A DNA stretch of 64,000 bases from Bacteroidales bacterium (GTDB taxonomy: Bacteria; Bacteroidota; Bacteroidia; Bacteroidales; F082): the NCBI GenBank assembly GCA_017530365.1, contig JAFXMK010000011.1, positions 1 through 64,000 on the forward strand, read 5' to 3'. This document shows, one piece after another, positions 17,053 through 25,069 of this stretch; positions within the stretch are counted from its first letter, which is position 1; the number at the start of each line of letters is the position of its first letter. Both the position numbers and the translations under genes were made by a program. The notes below the pieces were generated by a model, which ran no database searches, was not told where the DNA came from, and saw only the letters and a program-made list of their open reading frames with translations.

Positions 17053-19427
17053 AATGCAAACGTAATTGAGTATTTAAACGCAAAATTATCAATAGTCTTC
17101 GGAAGAGCGTAGGCGCCATAACGGTAAAACACGCCAGCGCCCATATTCACCAATGGCATACATAGCAGTCCCTTCACAACGAAACCGCTTTCGAAATAGC
17201 CACGTTCCATGGTCGGGAGTCCCCATCCCATGGCCGTCGCAATTGTCAGCTGAGGCTTGAACCACATACTGTTCGTGGGCAACAGCGTGCCTTGGAAGTC
17301 ATGGCTTAAAAACAAGGCCACGAAACGGCTGCAGAAGAACTCGCTCTCGCGCATCGTGGCGAAACTGCCAGGCGAATACAATCCGAATGGCTCGTACGAA
17401 CCCAACATGTTGAAGGTCTCCATCACAGGGCAACTTTCCGAAGCGTATCCTGCCTGCAACAGCACTGACGACTTGCCTCTATAACGCGTTTGGAAGTCTT
17501 TCTCCATCTGGAACTTGAAACGGTCAAAATCGTATTCACCGCCCAAAACACCTTTGAATGAGCGCTGGTAAGAGAGCCATACGATGGGATAATCGGTGCC
17601 TAAAGATTGAATGCCCTTGGTCGTGCTGATAAACCTCTCTTTGTACGCGAATCGCAGTTTTAACTCAGCATTGGCAAAACGTTGGGTTGGCAAGCTATCG
17701 TATGGTGCCAAGTGATAATTCTTGTTATAGACACCTCCTGTCAAGAAAGCCTTGAAATGCCGGGCAAACCGCGTGTTGAAAAACACCTCCGTGGAGTTAC
17801 CGCGTGTCATGACATTCTCATAGAAAGTATAACGATAGGCATTTTCAGAAAGCAGACTAGCTCCTTCGTCGAAACCTCCAAATTCACCCATCGCCCACGA
17901 TTTGTGGTCATAACGGGCACCCAACTCCATCTGTCGTTGGCGGTTGATGAGCCAACTGCCACCAATACCATAGTCGAAATCACGCAGCCGGGTCCAAAAA
18001 CCATTGTATCCACTAAGGCGGAAATGTCTTGAAAAACGATCGTTGGTAGAGAGATGAAGGCCAACATAAAGGCCTCTGAACGCAGAGAGGCGAAGCATGT
18101 TGCCTAGGTTTAGGTCAACAGGGCCAAGACTAACTGACGACTCGTCCATCAGCTTGGTAGTGACGTTCAACACCCGGTCGAAGATGTCGTTCCCCTCCGT
18201 CAAAGAATCAATCAAATGATAAGTGTTCAAAATGCGTTCCGTCAAAGAGTCGATACGATGCTGAGTCCAGAAAGCATCGTCGCGATACCCTGCTTCCTCA
18301 TGCACCATCAGTTCCACTTCCGAGAAAACCCTATCGTCAAGAACAGGATGCAGCATCACACCGGAGATATAACTCTTTCCGACGGCCACCAAGGGGAAAG
18401 AGTAATCACCCGTCGCAATCACAACTTGGGGAACCACCAGATTGGTGTTCAGCTGTTTTGGGAACCAATGCCCTGAAATTTTCTGATACAGTTGCTGGAT
18501 GCTGATGTTGAACATGCCCCCTTGCTGGTCGGGTTCCGCCTTCACGTTCACCACCGCCCACCCGTCAGAGTGAATGGTCATACTGCCTCTCAAGCCATTG
18601 AAAGCGCTTCCTTTCATGGGATGAAACGAGATCACATAGAGTGAGTCGGCACCTCCTGCAGGCGACACTGATTCCAAGTTGAAGAAATAATGGCTTTTGC
18701 TGTTGCGGCTGATAGGGTTGACATAATCCGTTCCTGCGATGCTCACCATTTGGTCATAGAAGCTGGAGCTCTGCATCTTATTGGCGAGATATACCACTTG
18801 GGGGTCTTTGGAGCCCGACATCTTGGTGCCCAGCACATTTTGCCGCAACTGGTTCGGCGAGCGGAACAGCACCTCCGAATAAGTCTCCATGATCATCAGG
18901 TCGCTTTTTTTCAACAGGCTGTCGAACCTTGCCATTAAGGCGTCATTCAACAGCGTGTCTTTGATCTTTCCAAAGTTACTGCTGTCGATGGTGAAGACCA
19001 TTTGATCGTAGATATTGTAGCGATAAGAATCCAGCGAGTTGGGATTGTTTTCTTTGCGATGCGCCATCACACTATCGATGATGCGATGGGCAGGGTTTTC
19101 CCCTGCCTCGACGGTCACCTCACCCAACTGAAATGCCTTGGGTTGAAGGGCGACATTCATGCGCTTGTCACTAGCTTCCAACTTCACCTCCAAGGTTTCA
19201 TACCCCAGGCAGGAGAATTTCAAGCTGCGAATAGGTTCCTGAGCGTCTATCAGGTATTTCCCGTCAATATCGCTCATACCGCCATATTGACCATCATTCA
19301 CGACGACGTTGACAAAAGCCAAAGGCTGACGGTTTTGAGCATCGGTAATTTTTCCGGAAACAGCTTGATGCTGAGCAAACAAGCCAAGTGTCAAGAAACA
19401 AAACAAGATCGACAGCAGCGGTCTCAT
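17049..19427 (-). CDS. DUF5686 outer-membrane protein with carboxypeptidase-like regulatory domain
   Basis: 792 residues. A signal peptide ending LFAQ is followed by a CarboxypepD_reg-like beta-sandwich (about 22-105: SGKITDAQNRQPLAFVNVVV, GMSDIDGKYLI, FSCLGYETLEV). The large remainder has alternating beta-strands and matches DUF5686 in layout, ending in a FAL aromatic terminus as outer-membrane barrels do. The architecture recalls TonB-dependent receptors but there is no plug. DUF5686 is a Bacteroidota-specific family of unknown function. It overlaps the ftsB-like gene upstream and apbE downstream by 4 nt each (ATGA), so the operon is translationally coupled. Confidence 0.85.
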   Translation of the reverse strand: MRPLLSILFCFLTLGLFAQHQAVSGKITDAQNRQPLAFVNVVVNDGQYGGMSDIDGKYLIDAQEPIRSLKFSCLGYETLEVKLEASDKRMNVALQPKAFQLGEVTVEAGENPAHRIIDSVMAHRKENNPNSLDSYRYNIYDQMVFTIDSSNFGKIKDTLLNDALMARFDSLLKKSDLMIMETYSEVLFRSPNQLRQNVLGTKMSGSKDPQVVYLANKMQSSSFYDQMVSIAGTDYVNPISRNSKSHYFFNLESVSPAGGADSLYVISFHPMKGSAFNGLRGSMTIHSDGWAVVNVKAEPDQQGGMFNISIQQLYQKISGHWFPKQLNTNLVVPQVVIATGDYSFPLVAVGKSYISGVMLHPVLDDRVFSEVELMVHEEAGYRDDAFWTQHRIDSLTERILNTYHLIDSLTEGNDIFDRVLNVTTKLMDESSVSLGPVDLNLGNMLRLSAFRGLYVGLHLSTNDRFSRHFRLSGYNGFWTRLRDFDYGIGGSWLINRQRQMELGARYDHKSWAMGEFGGFDEGASLLSENAYRYTFYENVMTRGNSTEVFFNTRFARHFKAFLTGGVYNKNYHLAPYDSLPTQRFANAELKLRFAYKERFISTTKGIQSLGTDYPIVWLSYQRSFKGVLGGEYDFDRFKFQMEKDFQTRYRGKSSVLLQAGYASESCPVMETFNMLGSYEPFGLYSPGSFATMRESEFFCSRFVALFLSHDFQGTLLPTNSMWFKPQLTIATAMGWGLPTMERGYFESGFVVKGLLCMPLVNMGAGVFYRYGAYALPKTIDNFAFKYSITFAL

Positions 19428-19720
19428 TCTTCATCTGCGATTTTATAGACCACCTCGTTGTCGCGTTTCATGTAATACTTCTCGCGGGCGATCTGTTCCA
19501 TGCCTTCAGGATCTTCGGTCACCATTTGCAATGAATCCTTATAAAGGGCAATGTGTGATTGCAAATGCTCAATCTCCTCCTCTTGTTCTTTCAACTCGCG
19601 ATGCAGGTTGATCTGCTTACGAATGTTGAATTGGTCAAAGAAAAGGATCACCAGCACAAACACCACAGTGGCAATCACATAGCGGTTCGTGAGTTTGCTT
19701 ACGATTCTTCTGAAGTTCAT
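19424..19720 (-). CDS. Septum formation initiator family protein (FtsB/DivIC-like)
   Basis: 98 residues: a short basic cytoplasmic start (MNFRRIVSKLTNRY), one transmembrane helix (about 15-32, VIATVVFVLVILFF), then a coiled coil (NIRKQINLHRELKEQEEEIEHLQSHIALYKDSL) and the family's end block (PEGMEQIAREKYYMKRDNEVVY). FtsB/DivIC proteins form the FtsQLB/DivIB-FtsL complex that activates septal peptidoglycan synthesis. It is the first gene of a four-gene run with DUF5686, apbE and rluE. Confidence 0.9.
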   Translation of the reverse strand: MNFRRIVSKLTNRYVIATVVFVLVILFFDQFNIRKQINLHRELKEQEEEIEHLQSHIALYKDSLQMVTEDPEGMEQIAREKYYMKRDNEVVYKIADEE

Positions 19721-19806
19721 GACGCGTTAAAATAGATTTGCAAAAGTACAAATTTTGAAAGATAAAATGTATTTTTGCTGACAGAAAACGATCAACAAAA
19801 AATATC

Positions 19807-20181
19807 ATGAAAAAAGCCATCGCCACCACCAAGGCTCCAGGTGCCATCGGACCATACAGCCAAGCCATCGCAGCCAACGGAATGTTATTCATCTCCGGCC
19901 AACTCCCTATCGATCCTGCCACGGGTGTCATGCCTGAAGGCATCACGGAACAAGCCGAACAATGCATGAAGAATCTGGGAGCCATCCTCAATGAGGCTGG
20001 TTGCACCTTCGACAACGTTGTGAAATCCACCTGCTTGCTTGCCGACATGAGCTATTTCGGCGACATGAACGCCGTGTATGGCAAATACTTCAAGGGTGAC
20101 TGCCCGGCACGTGCCGCCTTTGCAGTGAAAGAACTGCCCAAGAAGGCGCTGGTGGAAATCGAGATGATCGCCGCGCTTTAA
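19807..20181 (+). CDS. ridA: RidA family enamine/imine deaminase
   Basis: 124 residues, standard length. Motifs: IATTKAPGAIGPYSQAI start, FISGQLPIDPATG, a QAEQCMKNLGAILNEAG helix, VVKSTCLLADMSYF, and CPARAAFAVKELPKKALVEIEMIA with the active-site arginine R102. RidA hydrolyses reactive 2-aminoacrylate and related imines made by PLP enzymes. It is a single gene between the ftsB-like operon and the amidase; the 1-nt gap to the convergent amidase stop leaves no space for a terminator. Confidence 0.95.
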   Translation: MKKAIATTKAPGAIGPYSQAIAANGMLFISGQLPIDPATGVMPEGITEQAEQCMKNLGAILNEAGCTFDNVVKSTCLLADMSYFGDMNAVYGKYFKGDCPARAAFAVKELPKKALVEIEMIAAL

Positions 20182-20182
20182 C

Positions 20183-21373
20183 TTATTTCTTGAGTGCGTT
20201 TTCCGCTTCCTTGATGGTTGCCCTCTCTCCATTGATGAAGGCTACCACGAAGGCGTCGCTGAATCCCATATTACGGATTTCAGCCTGACGAGCCATGGCT
20301 TCCTGTTTCGTCGTGAAATCACCTGAAACATAGCGATAGGCGCCATTATAGAAATACTCGCCCACCTCAGAGACCTTGGCGAAGGCCTTGTCCGTCACCG
20401 GAACTTTGGTATCGCGGGAAGCGAACTGTACCTTGAAGGAAACCTTCGTTTTGAGGATTGGCTCAACCTCGGAAGGTGCTTCGGGCTTCACTTCAGGTTT
20501 GACTTCTGGTTTTTCCTCAGAGACCGTCACGGGAGCCTCAATTGGCTTTGGCTCCTCAACGGGTGTCGTCGCAACAGTATTGGAGTTCTCCCCTTCATAG
20601 CTCTCCTTGAAGTCACGGAAAGCCCTGTAAATGGCTGAAGCCATGTAACTCTGACCGCTCTCAGAAGCCAGGAAACGCTCCTCTGCGGCATTGCTGATGA
20701 AGCCCAACTCGATGAGGATGCTGGGCATGGCCGTCTTCCAAAGCACCAGGAATCCTGCCTGCTGCACGCCACGATCCTTGCGACCGACACGTTTTGTAAA
20801 CTGCTCCTGTACTTTGCCAGCCAGCTGCAGGCTCTGGTCCAGATATTCCTTTTGGAAAAGCGACAAGGCGATATAGGCTTCTGGACTGCTCAAATCGAAG
20901 TTGCCATATTGCTCATCGGCATCCTCCTCGTACAAGATAGATGAGTTCTCTTTCTTTGCCACTTCGAGATTGGCTGCATTCTTGTGTTCTCCCAGCACAA
21001 AGGTCTCGGCTCCCGTAGCTGAAGCGTTCTTCTTCCCGGCGGAATTGCAGTGAATGGAGATGAAGACATCGGCATTGTTACGGTTGGCGATCTGGGCACG
21101 TTCATTCAACCCGATGAAGACATCGCGTTCACGAGTATAGATCACCTTCACATCGGGAAGGTTCTTCTTGATGTAATCGCCCACCAACAACGCGACCGTC
21201 AAATTCAAGTCCTTCTCCTTGCTGATGGCACCCAAGGCGCCTGTATCTCTTCCGCCGTGACCGGGATCGATGACGACAGTGGAAATCTTCTCTCCGCGTT
21301 GAGCCGATAAGGCCAAAGGGAAAAGAAAAGCCATGAAAAGAATACCAAATTTCAAATAGTTTCGTTGAGACAT
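20183..21373 (-). CDS. N-acetylmuramoyl-L-alanine amidase (Amidase_3) with SPOR-like C-terminus
   Basis: 396 residues from the ATG at 21373; an upstream GTG at 21397 falls inside the -7 box and is rejected. A signal peptide ends near LALSAQ. The amidase domain (about 27-265) shows zinc-site blocks VVIDPGHGGRDTGA and FISIHCNSA, and the ILIELGFISNAAE glutamate block. A Pro/Glu/Val-rich linker (about 270-315) leads to a SPOR-like domain (VSFKVQFASRD ... FVVAFINGERATI). These enzymes remove stem peptides from peptidoglycan, and SPOR domains bind denuded glycan at the division site. Its 5' end is divergent from lptD with overlapping promoters. Confidence 0.93.
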   Translation of the reverse strand: MSQRNYLKFGILFMAFLFPLALSAQRGEKISTVVIDPGHGGRDTGALGAISKEKDLNLTVALLVGDYIKKNLPDVKVIYTRERDVFIGLNERAQIANRNNADVFISIHCNSAGKKNASATGAETFVLGEHKNAANLEVAKKENSSILYEEDADEQYGNFDLSSPEAYIALSLFQKEYLDQSLQLAGKVQEQFTKRVGRKDRGVQQAGFLVLWKTAMPSILIELGFISNAAEERFLASESGQSYMASAIYRAFRDFKESYEGENSNTVATTPVEEPKPIEAPVTVSEEKPEVKPEVKPEAPSEVEPILKTKVSFKVQFASRDTKVPVTDKAFAKVSEVGEYFYNGAYRYVSGDFTTKQEAMARQAEIRNMGFSDAFVVAFINGERATIKEAENALKK

Positions 21374-21385
21374 AGTCAAAATTCT

Positions 21386-21393
21386 TAATTTTG
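21386..21393 (+). promoter_or_regulatory. -7 box of lptD (TAATTTTG)
   Basis: Exact TAnnTTTG match, with TTG at 21365-21367 giving an 18-nt spacer. A transcript would start near 21400, leaving about 20 nt of leader before the TTG start at 21420. Confidence 0.6.
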
Positions 21394-21396
21394 GCA

Positions 21397-21404
21397 CAAA
21401 AATA
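21397..21404 (-). promoter_or_regulatory. -7 box of the amidase gene (TATTTTTG, minus strand)
   Basis: The minus strand reads TATTTTTG from 21404 to 21397, 4 nt from the lptD -7 box. Transcription would begin around 21390, upstream of the ATG at 21373. The two promoters face away from each other and overlap, so polymerases would compete. Confidence 0.55.
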
Positions 21405-21419
21405 ATTGATTTTCCGTAG

Positions 21420-24281
21420 TTGAAACGAGCAGTACCACATATTTATTTGATTTTTACGACAATATTTTTGTCGCTGCTGCTCGTTTTGACAATGCATTCA
21501 TGCAAAACACCCGCCTCGGTGGTTGAGGAGAAGCACCCCGAACCCAAACCTGAGATCGATACGCTTTGGCTTGAACCCATCGGGGAAGCCATCGACACGA
21601 ACGTCATGATGAGTGATGCTGACAGTAGCGGATTGCTTCGCTTAGCTCGCAATGACGTGACAGATTCCATTCGTCCACAAAACGACTCCATCATTCGGAC
21701 CAAAAAAACTTTCACCCCACCAAAACAGAAAAAAGACAGCCCTTTCGAAGTCAAGGTAATCCGCACTGCCGTTGACTCCGTCATCCAAAACGTGAAAGAA
21801 AAGGTGATCCATTACTATGGCAACGCTGTTGTGAAATACGACGACATCACTTTGGAAGCCAACTACCTGAAATTCGATCTCAACACCAACATCGTCACGG
21901 CGGCAGGCCTCCCCGACTCCACAGGAAAGATCCAAGGCTCACCCAAGTTCACGCAAGGCGAGACCAAGTTTGAAGCGGCTGAAATGTCCTATAACTTCCA
22001 GACCAAGAAAGGCATCATCCACAAAGTGTGGACAGAGGAAAGTGGCGGCTATATCCACGGCGAGAAGATCAAACGGATGGACGACAACACCATCAACATC
22101 AAGTCGGGAGGCTTCACCACCTGCAATCTCAAGGACCATCCGCATTATCAATTCCGTTTCAACAAAGCCAAGATCATCCCTGACAACATGATCGTCACCG
22201 GTCCGGTGTATGTCACCATCATGGACGTGCCATTACCCATCGGTCTGCCATTTGCCATGTTCCCCAACACCAAAGGACAGAAATCGGGAATCATCGTCCC
22301 CACCTACGGCGAATCGGCCAACCGCGGCTTCTATCTCGAGAACGGAGGCTATTACTGGGCCATCAACGAACACTACGATTTCCAGCTGCTGGGCGACATC
22401 TACACAAGAGGCAGCTGGGCCATCAAGCCCACTTTCCGATACAACCAACGGTACAAGCACAACGGATCGTTGGCCTTGGGCTTCGCAGTCAACAAGATTG
22501 GCGACGAAGGTGCTGCTGACTACAACAAAAGCACCGACTTCAAAGTGAAGTGGACCCACAAGCAAGACCCTAAAGCCCATCCGCGGCACAGCTTCTCTGC
22601 CGATGTAAACATCATCAGTTCGAACTTCAACAAATACAACGCCACCACTTCCAACGAATACCTGAGCAACACCTTCAAAAGCAGCGTCGCCTACCAAACC
22701 AACTTCGGCGGAAAGGTGTTTCTTACCCTCAACGCCAGCCATAGCCAGAATACATTGACCAAGCAAGTCACCGTCTCCCTTCCTGAGATGACCTTGACGG
22801 TCAACCGCATCTATCCTTTCCAGAAACTCGGAAAGCCTGGCAAGAAACGCTGGTACAAAGATCTGAACGTCAACTACACGATGAATGCCAAAAACTACAT
22901 CTCTGGCATCGACACCCTGCTCTTTCCCAGCGGATGGTCCGAGAACCTGTCATGGTGGTTCAACAACCTTCAGAAATATACCCAAAACGGCATCAAGCAC
23001 ACCCTCCCGATCAACCTCCCCGTCAAGCTGTTCAAGCATTTTACTTGGACCACTTCCTTCACGCTCAACGACTACATGTACTTCAGCCGCACAGAGCGTC
23101 AGTGGTTGCAGGCTGACAGCATCCTGAAGATCGACACCATCAGAGGATTCCGCAACCTCGTTGATTTCAACGTGTCAAGCAACATCACCACCAAGATCTA
23201 CGGCATGGTCAACTTCAGGAAAGGTCCCATCCGCGCCATCCGTCATGTGTTCACACCTACCATCGGATTCAGCTACCGTCCCGACTTCAGCGACCCAAAG
23301 TGGAACGTGTATAACACTTACATCGACGCCAACGGCGAAGTCCAGACCTATAACATGTTCATGAATGCATTGTATGGCACCCCATCGCAAAACCGTTCGG
23401 GCATGCTTACCTACAGCTTCAACAACACGTTGGACATGAAGGTGCCTTCGAAATCCGACACCATCACGGGCATGAAAAAAGTAGTGCTGCTCGAATCACT
23501 GGGCTTCTCTGGCAACTACGATCTTACAAAGGATTCCCTCAATTTCTCTTACATGTCGGTGAGTGCCCGAACCACACTGTTCAAGAAACTGAAGGTGACT
23601 TACTCCAGCGTTTGGGATCCGTATGTCATCGATTCTTTGGGGAAACGCGTTAACCGTTTTGAGATCGTAGAAAACCAACGCCTATTCCACAAAAACAGCT
23701 CTGCATGGAACTTCAGCCTCAGCTGGTCGCTCAGCCAAAACGACTTGAAGAAGTGGAAAAAGGAGGACGGACAGTTAAAAACGGAAAACGGGAAACGAAA
23801 AAAAAGGAACGGAGAGCCTTCGGAATTCAGTTTCCAAGATGAGATCACCCGAAGAGCCAACGGCAGTGAATTCGTCACCGAAGGAGAGCTCGACGACATT
23901 TTGGGCAATCCCAAATCCTACATAGACTGGAACACCCCATGGTCTCTGACCTTGAGTTACAACCTGCGCCATTCTTCCAACCTGACCTACGCTGCCTTCA
24001 TGGGCATCGCCACCAACCAAGTAGTACAGACCCTGACGATCAACGGCGATGTCAGCCTTTCCCCGAAATGGAAGGTAAGCTTCTCCACAGGATGGGACTT
24101 CACCAACCACGGACTTTCCTATACTTCGCTCAACGTCTATCGCGACCTCCATTGTTGGGAGATGCGCTTCAACTGGATCCCCATCGGCAACTACAAAAGC
24201 TGGAACTTCACCATCAACGTGAAGGCACAAGCGTTGCAGGACCTGAAGCTGACAAAGAAGAAAGACTATAGGGACAATTGA
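21420..24281 (+). CDS. lptD: LPS-assembly outer-membrane protein LptD, Bacteroidota type
   Basis: 953 residues. The only start that keeps the basic-hydrophobic signal (MKRAVPHIYLIFTTIFL...) is TTG at 21420, as an in-frame TAG lies just upstream; the next ATG at 21491 would delete the signal. An N-terminal OstA/LptA-like beta-jellyroll (about 120-250: YGNAVVKYDDITLEANYL, GETKFEAAEMSYNF, GGYIHGEKI) leads to the LptD barrel (VPLPIGLPFAMFPN, SGIIVPTYGES, then many amphipathic strands to the end). The protein inserts lipopolysaccharide in the outer leaflet. Residues 71-80 come from a dispersed 27-nt repeat, and 786-798 (K-T-E-N-G-K-R-K-K) from a heptamer array; both lie in variable loops. The TGA stop abuts array C. 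Confidence 0.92.
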   Translation: MKRAVPHIYLIFTTIFLSLLLVLTMHSCKTPASVVEEKHPEPKPEIDTLWLEPIGEAIDTNVMMSDADSSGLLRLARNDVTDSIRPQNDSIIRTKKTFTPPKQKKDSPFEVKVIRTAVDSVIQNVKEKVIHYYGNAVVKYDDITLEANYLKFDLNTNIVTAAGLPDSTGKIQGSPKFTQGETKFEAAEMSYNFQTKKGIIHKVWTEESGGYIHGEKIKRMDDNTINIKSGGFTTCNLKDHPHYQFRFNKAKIIPDNMIVTGPVYVTIMDVPLPIGLPFAMFPNTKGQKSGIIVPTYGESANRGFYLENGGYYWAINEHYDFQLLGDIYTRGSWAIKPTFRYNQRYKHNGSLALGFAVNKIGDEGAADYNKSTDFKVKWTHKQDPKAHPRHSFSADVNIISSNFNKYNATTSNEYLSNTFKSSVAYQTNFGGKVFLTLNASHSQNTLTKQVTVSLPEMTLTVNRIYPFQKLGKPGKKRWYKDLNVNYTMNAKNYISGIDTLLFPSGWSENLSWWFNNLQKYTQNGIKHTLPINLPVKLFKHFTWTTSFTLNDYMYFSRTERQWLQADSILKIDTIRGFRNLVDFNVSSNITTKIYGMVNFRKGPIRAIRHVFTPTIGFSYRPDFSDPKWNVYNTYIDANGEVQTYNMFMNALYGTPSQNRSGMLTYSFNNTLDMKVPSKSDTITGMKKVVLLESLGFSGNYDLTKDSLNFSYMSVSARTTLFKKLKVTYSSVWDPYVIDSLGKRVNRFEIVENQRLFHKNSSAWNFSLSWSLSQNDLKKWKKEDGQLKTENGKRKKRNGEPSEFSFQDEITRRANGSEFVTEGELDDILGNPKSYIDWNTPWSLTLSYNLRHSSNLTYAAFMGIATNQVVQTLTINGDVSLSPKWKVSFSTGWDFTNHGLSYTSLNVYRDLHCWEMRFNWIPIGNYKSWNFTINVKAQALQDLKLTKKKDYRDN
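21631..21657 (+). repeat. Dispersed repeat, copy D (short form), in lptD
   Basis: 27-nt copy, GATTGCTTCG arm at the left and CGCAATGACG at the right around a CTTAGCT centre. It encodes 'GLLRLARNDV' in the low-complexity region between the LptD signal and the OstA-like domain. The nearest relative is the copy at 39252-39278, which differs by one base in the centre. Confidence 0.85.
23779..23812 (+). repeat. Heptamer array (AAACGGA type), in frame in lptD
   Basis: Units AAACGGA, AAACGGG, AAACGAA, then decayed AAAAAAG and GAACGGA, in perfect 7-nt register. It is translated as the lysine-rich stretch TENGKRKKRNGE in a periplasmic or surface loop of the barrel. Confidence 0.75.
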
Positions 24282-24307
24282 GTTAGGAGTAAGAAGTAAG
24301 AATAAAA
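24280..24307 (+). repeat. Heptamer array C (GAGTTAG type) between lptD and the next gene
   Basis: Four units, GAGTTAG, GAGTAAG, AAGTAAG and AATAAAA, starting within the lptD stop codon (TGA 24279-24281) and filling most of the gap to the start at 24316. Confidence 0.85.
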
Positions 24308-24315
24308 CAAATGTT

Positions 24316-25068
24316 ATGAGAAAACTATTAATGCTTTTGATCTTGATGACCTTAGGATGGGGAGTGAGGGCACAATGCCCTCTCAATACTGCGGAGGACT
24401 TTACCGCCACGGATGTGCATGGCAAAACGATCCATTTGTTCGATATCCTCGACGGTGGACAGTACGTGTTGATCGATTTTTTCTTCACCACTTGTGGCGG
24501 ATGCATTCAAACTGCACCTTATTTTGTTGAATCTTATGCCTTGCTTGGCTGTAATCAACACGAAGTGTTTTATGTGGAGATCGATGAAGGCGACAACGAG
24601 ACGGCCTGTCTTAACTGGGTCAACCGTTTTGGAGTGGAATACCCAACCATCAGCGGTAACTCGGGAGGCACCGATATCTGTATCCAGTATGGTATCCAAT
24701 CCTTCCCCACCACTATTCTCATCGCGCCCGACCGCTCCATTGTGATTAAAGACCTCTGGCCCATCAACAACGCCCAATTCATCATTTCAAGACTCGAGGC
24801 ATTCGGCATAGAACAACATGAATGTACCACCGACATTAGTGAGCCTTCCACCTCCCTGCTGAGCATTTTCCCCAACCCTGCCAATGAGAACGTGACTCTC
24901 AAAGGTGAATACATCGGCTCAGTGAACGTCTTTAATGTCCTCGGCCAAAAAATCGAGGAACACATCATGAAAGATAACGAACTGAACATCAACACCGCCA
25001 ACTACGAGAACGGTATATATTTCATTAAATCTGATGAACAGGTCTTTCGTTTTGTAATAACCCATTAA
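24316..25068 (+). CDS. Secreted thioredoxin-like protein with T9SS sorting domain
   Basis: 250 residues. Signal peptide (cleaved after GVRA), then an AhpC/TlpA-type thioredoxin fold: 'DFTATDVHGKTIHLFDIL', redox motif F-F-T-T-C-G-G-C near residue 60, and 'YGIQSFPTTILIAPD' with the cis-proline. After a 'TDISEPSTSLLSI' linker comes a T9SS type A domain (FPNPANENVTLKG, FNVLGQKI, GIYFI, VFRFVITH). A dithiol CxxC protein put on the cell surface by T9SS would act on extracellular disulfides, which is an inference. The alternative ATG at 24311 is followed by a stop after two codons. It lies in the same transcript as the next gene (gap of 1 nt). Confidence 0.85.
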   Translation: MRKLLMLLILMTLGWGVRAQCPLNTAEDFTATDVHGKTIHLFDILDGGQYVLIDFFFTTCGGCIQTAPYFVESYALLGCNQHEVFYVEIDEGDNETACLNWVNRFGVEYPTISGNSGGTDICIQYGIQSFPTTILIAPDRSIVIKDLWPINNAQFIISRLEAFGIEQHECTTDISEPSTSLLSIFPNPANENVTLKGEYIGSVNVFNVLGQKIEEHIMKDNELNINTANYENGIYFIKSDEQVFRFVITH

Positions 25069-25069
25069 T

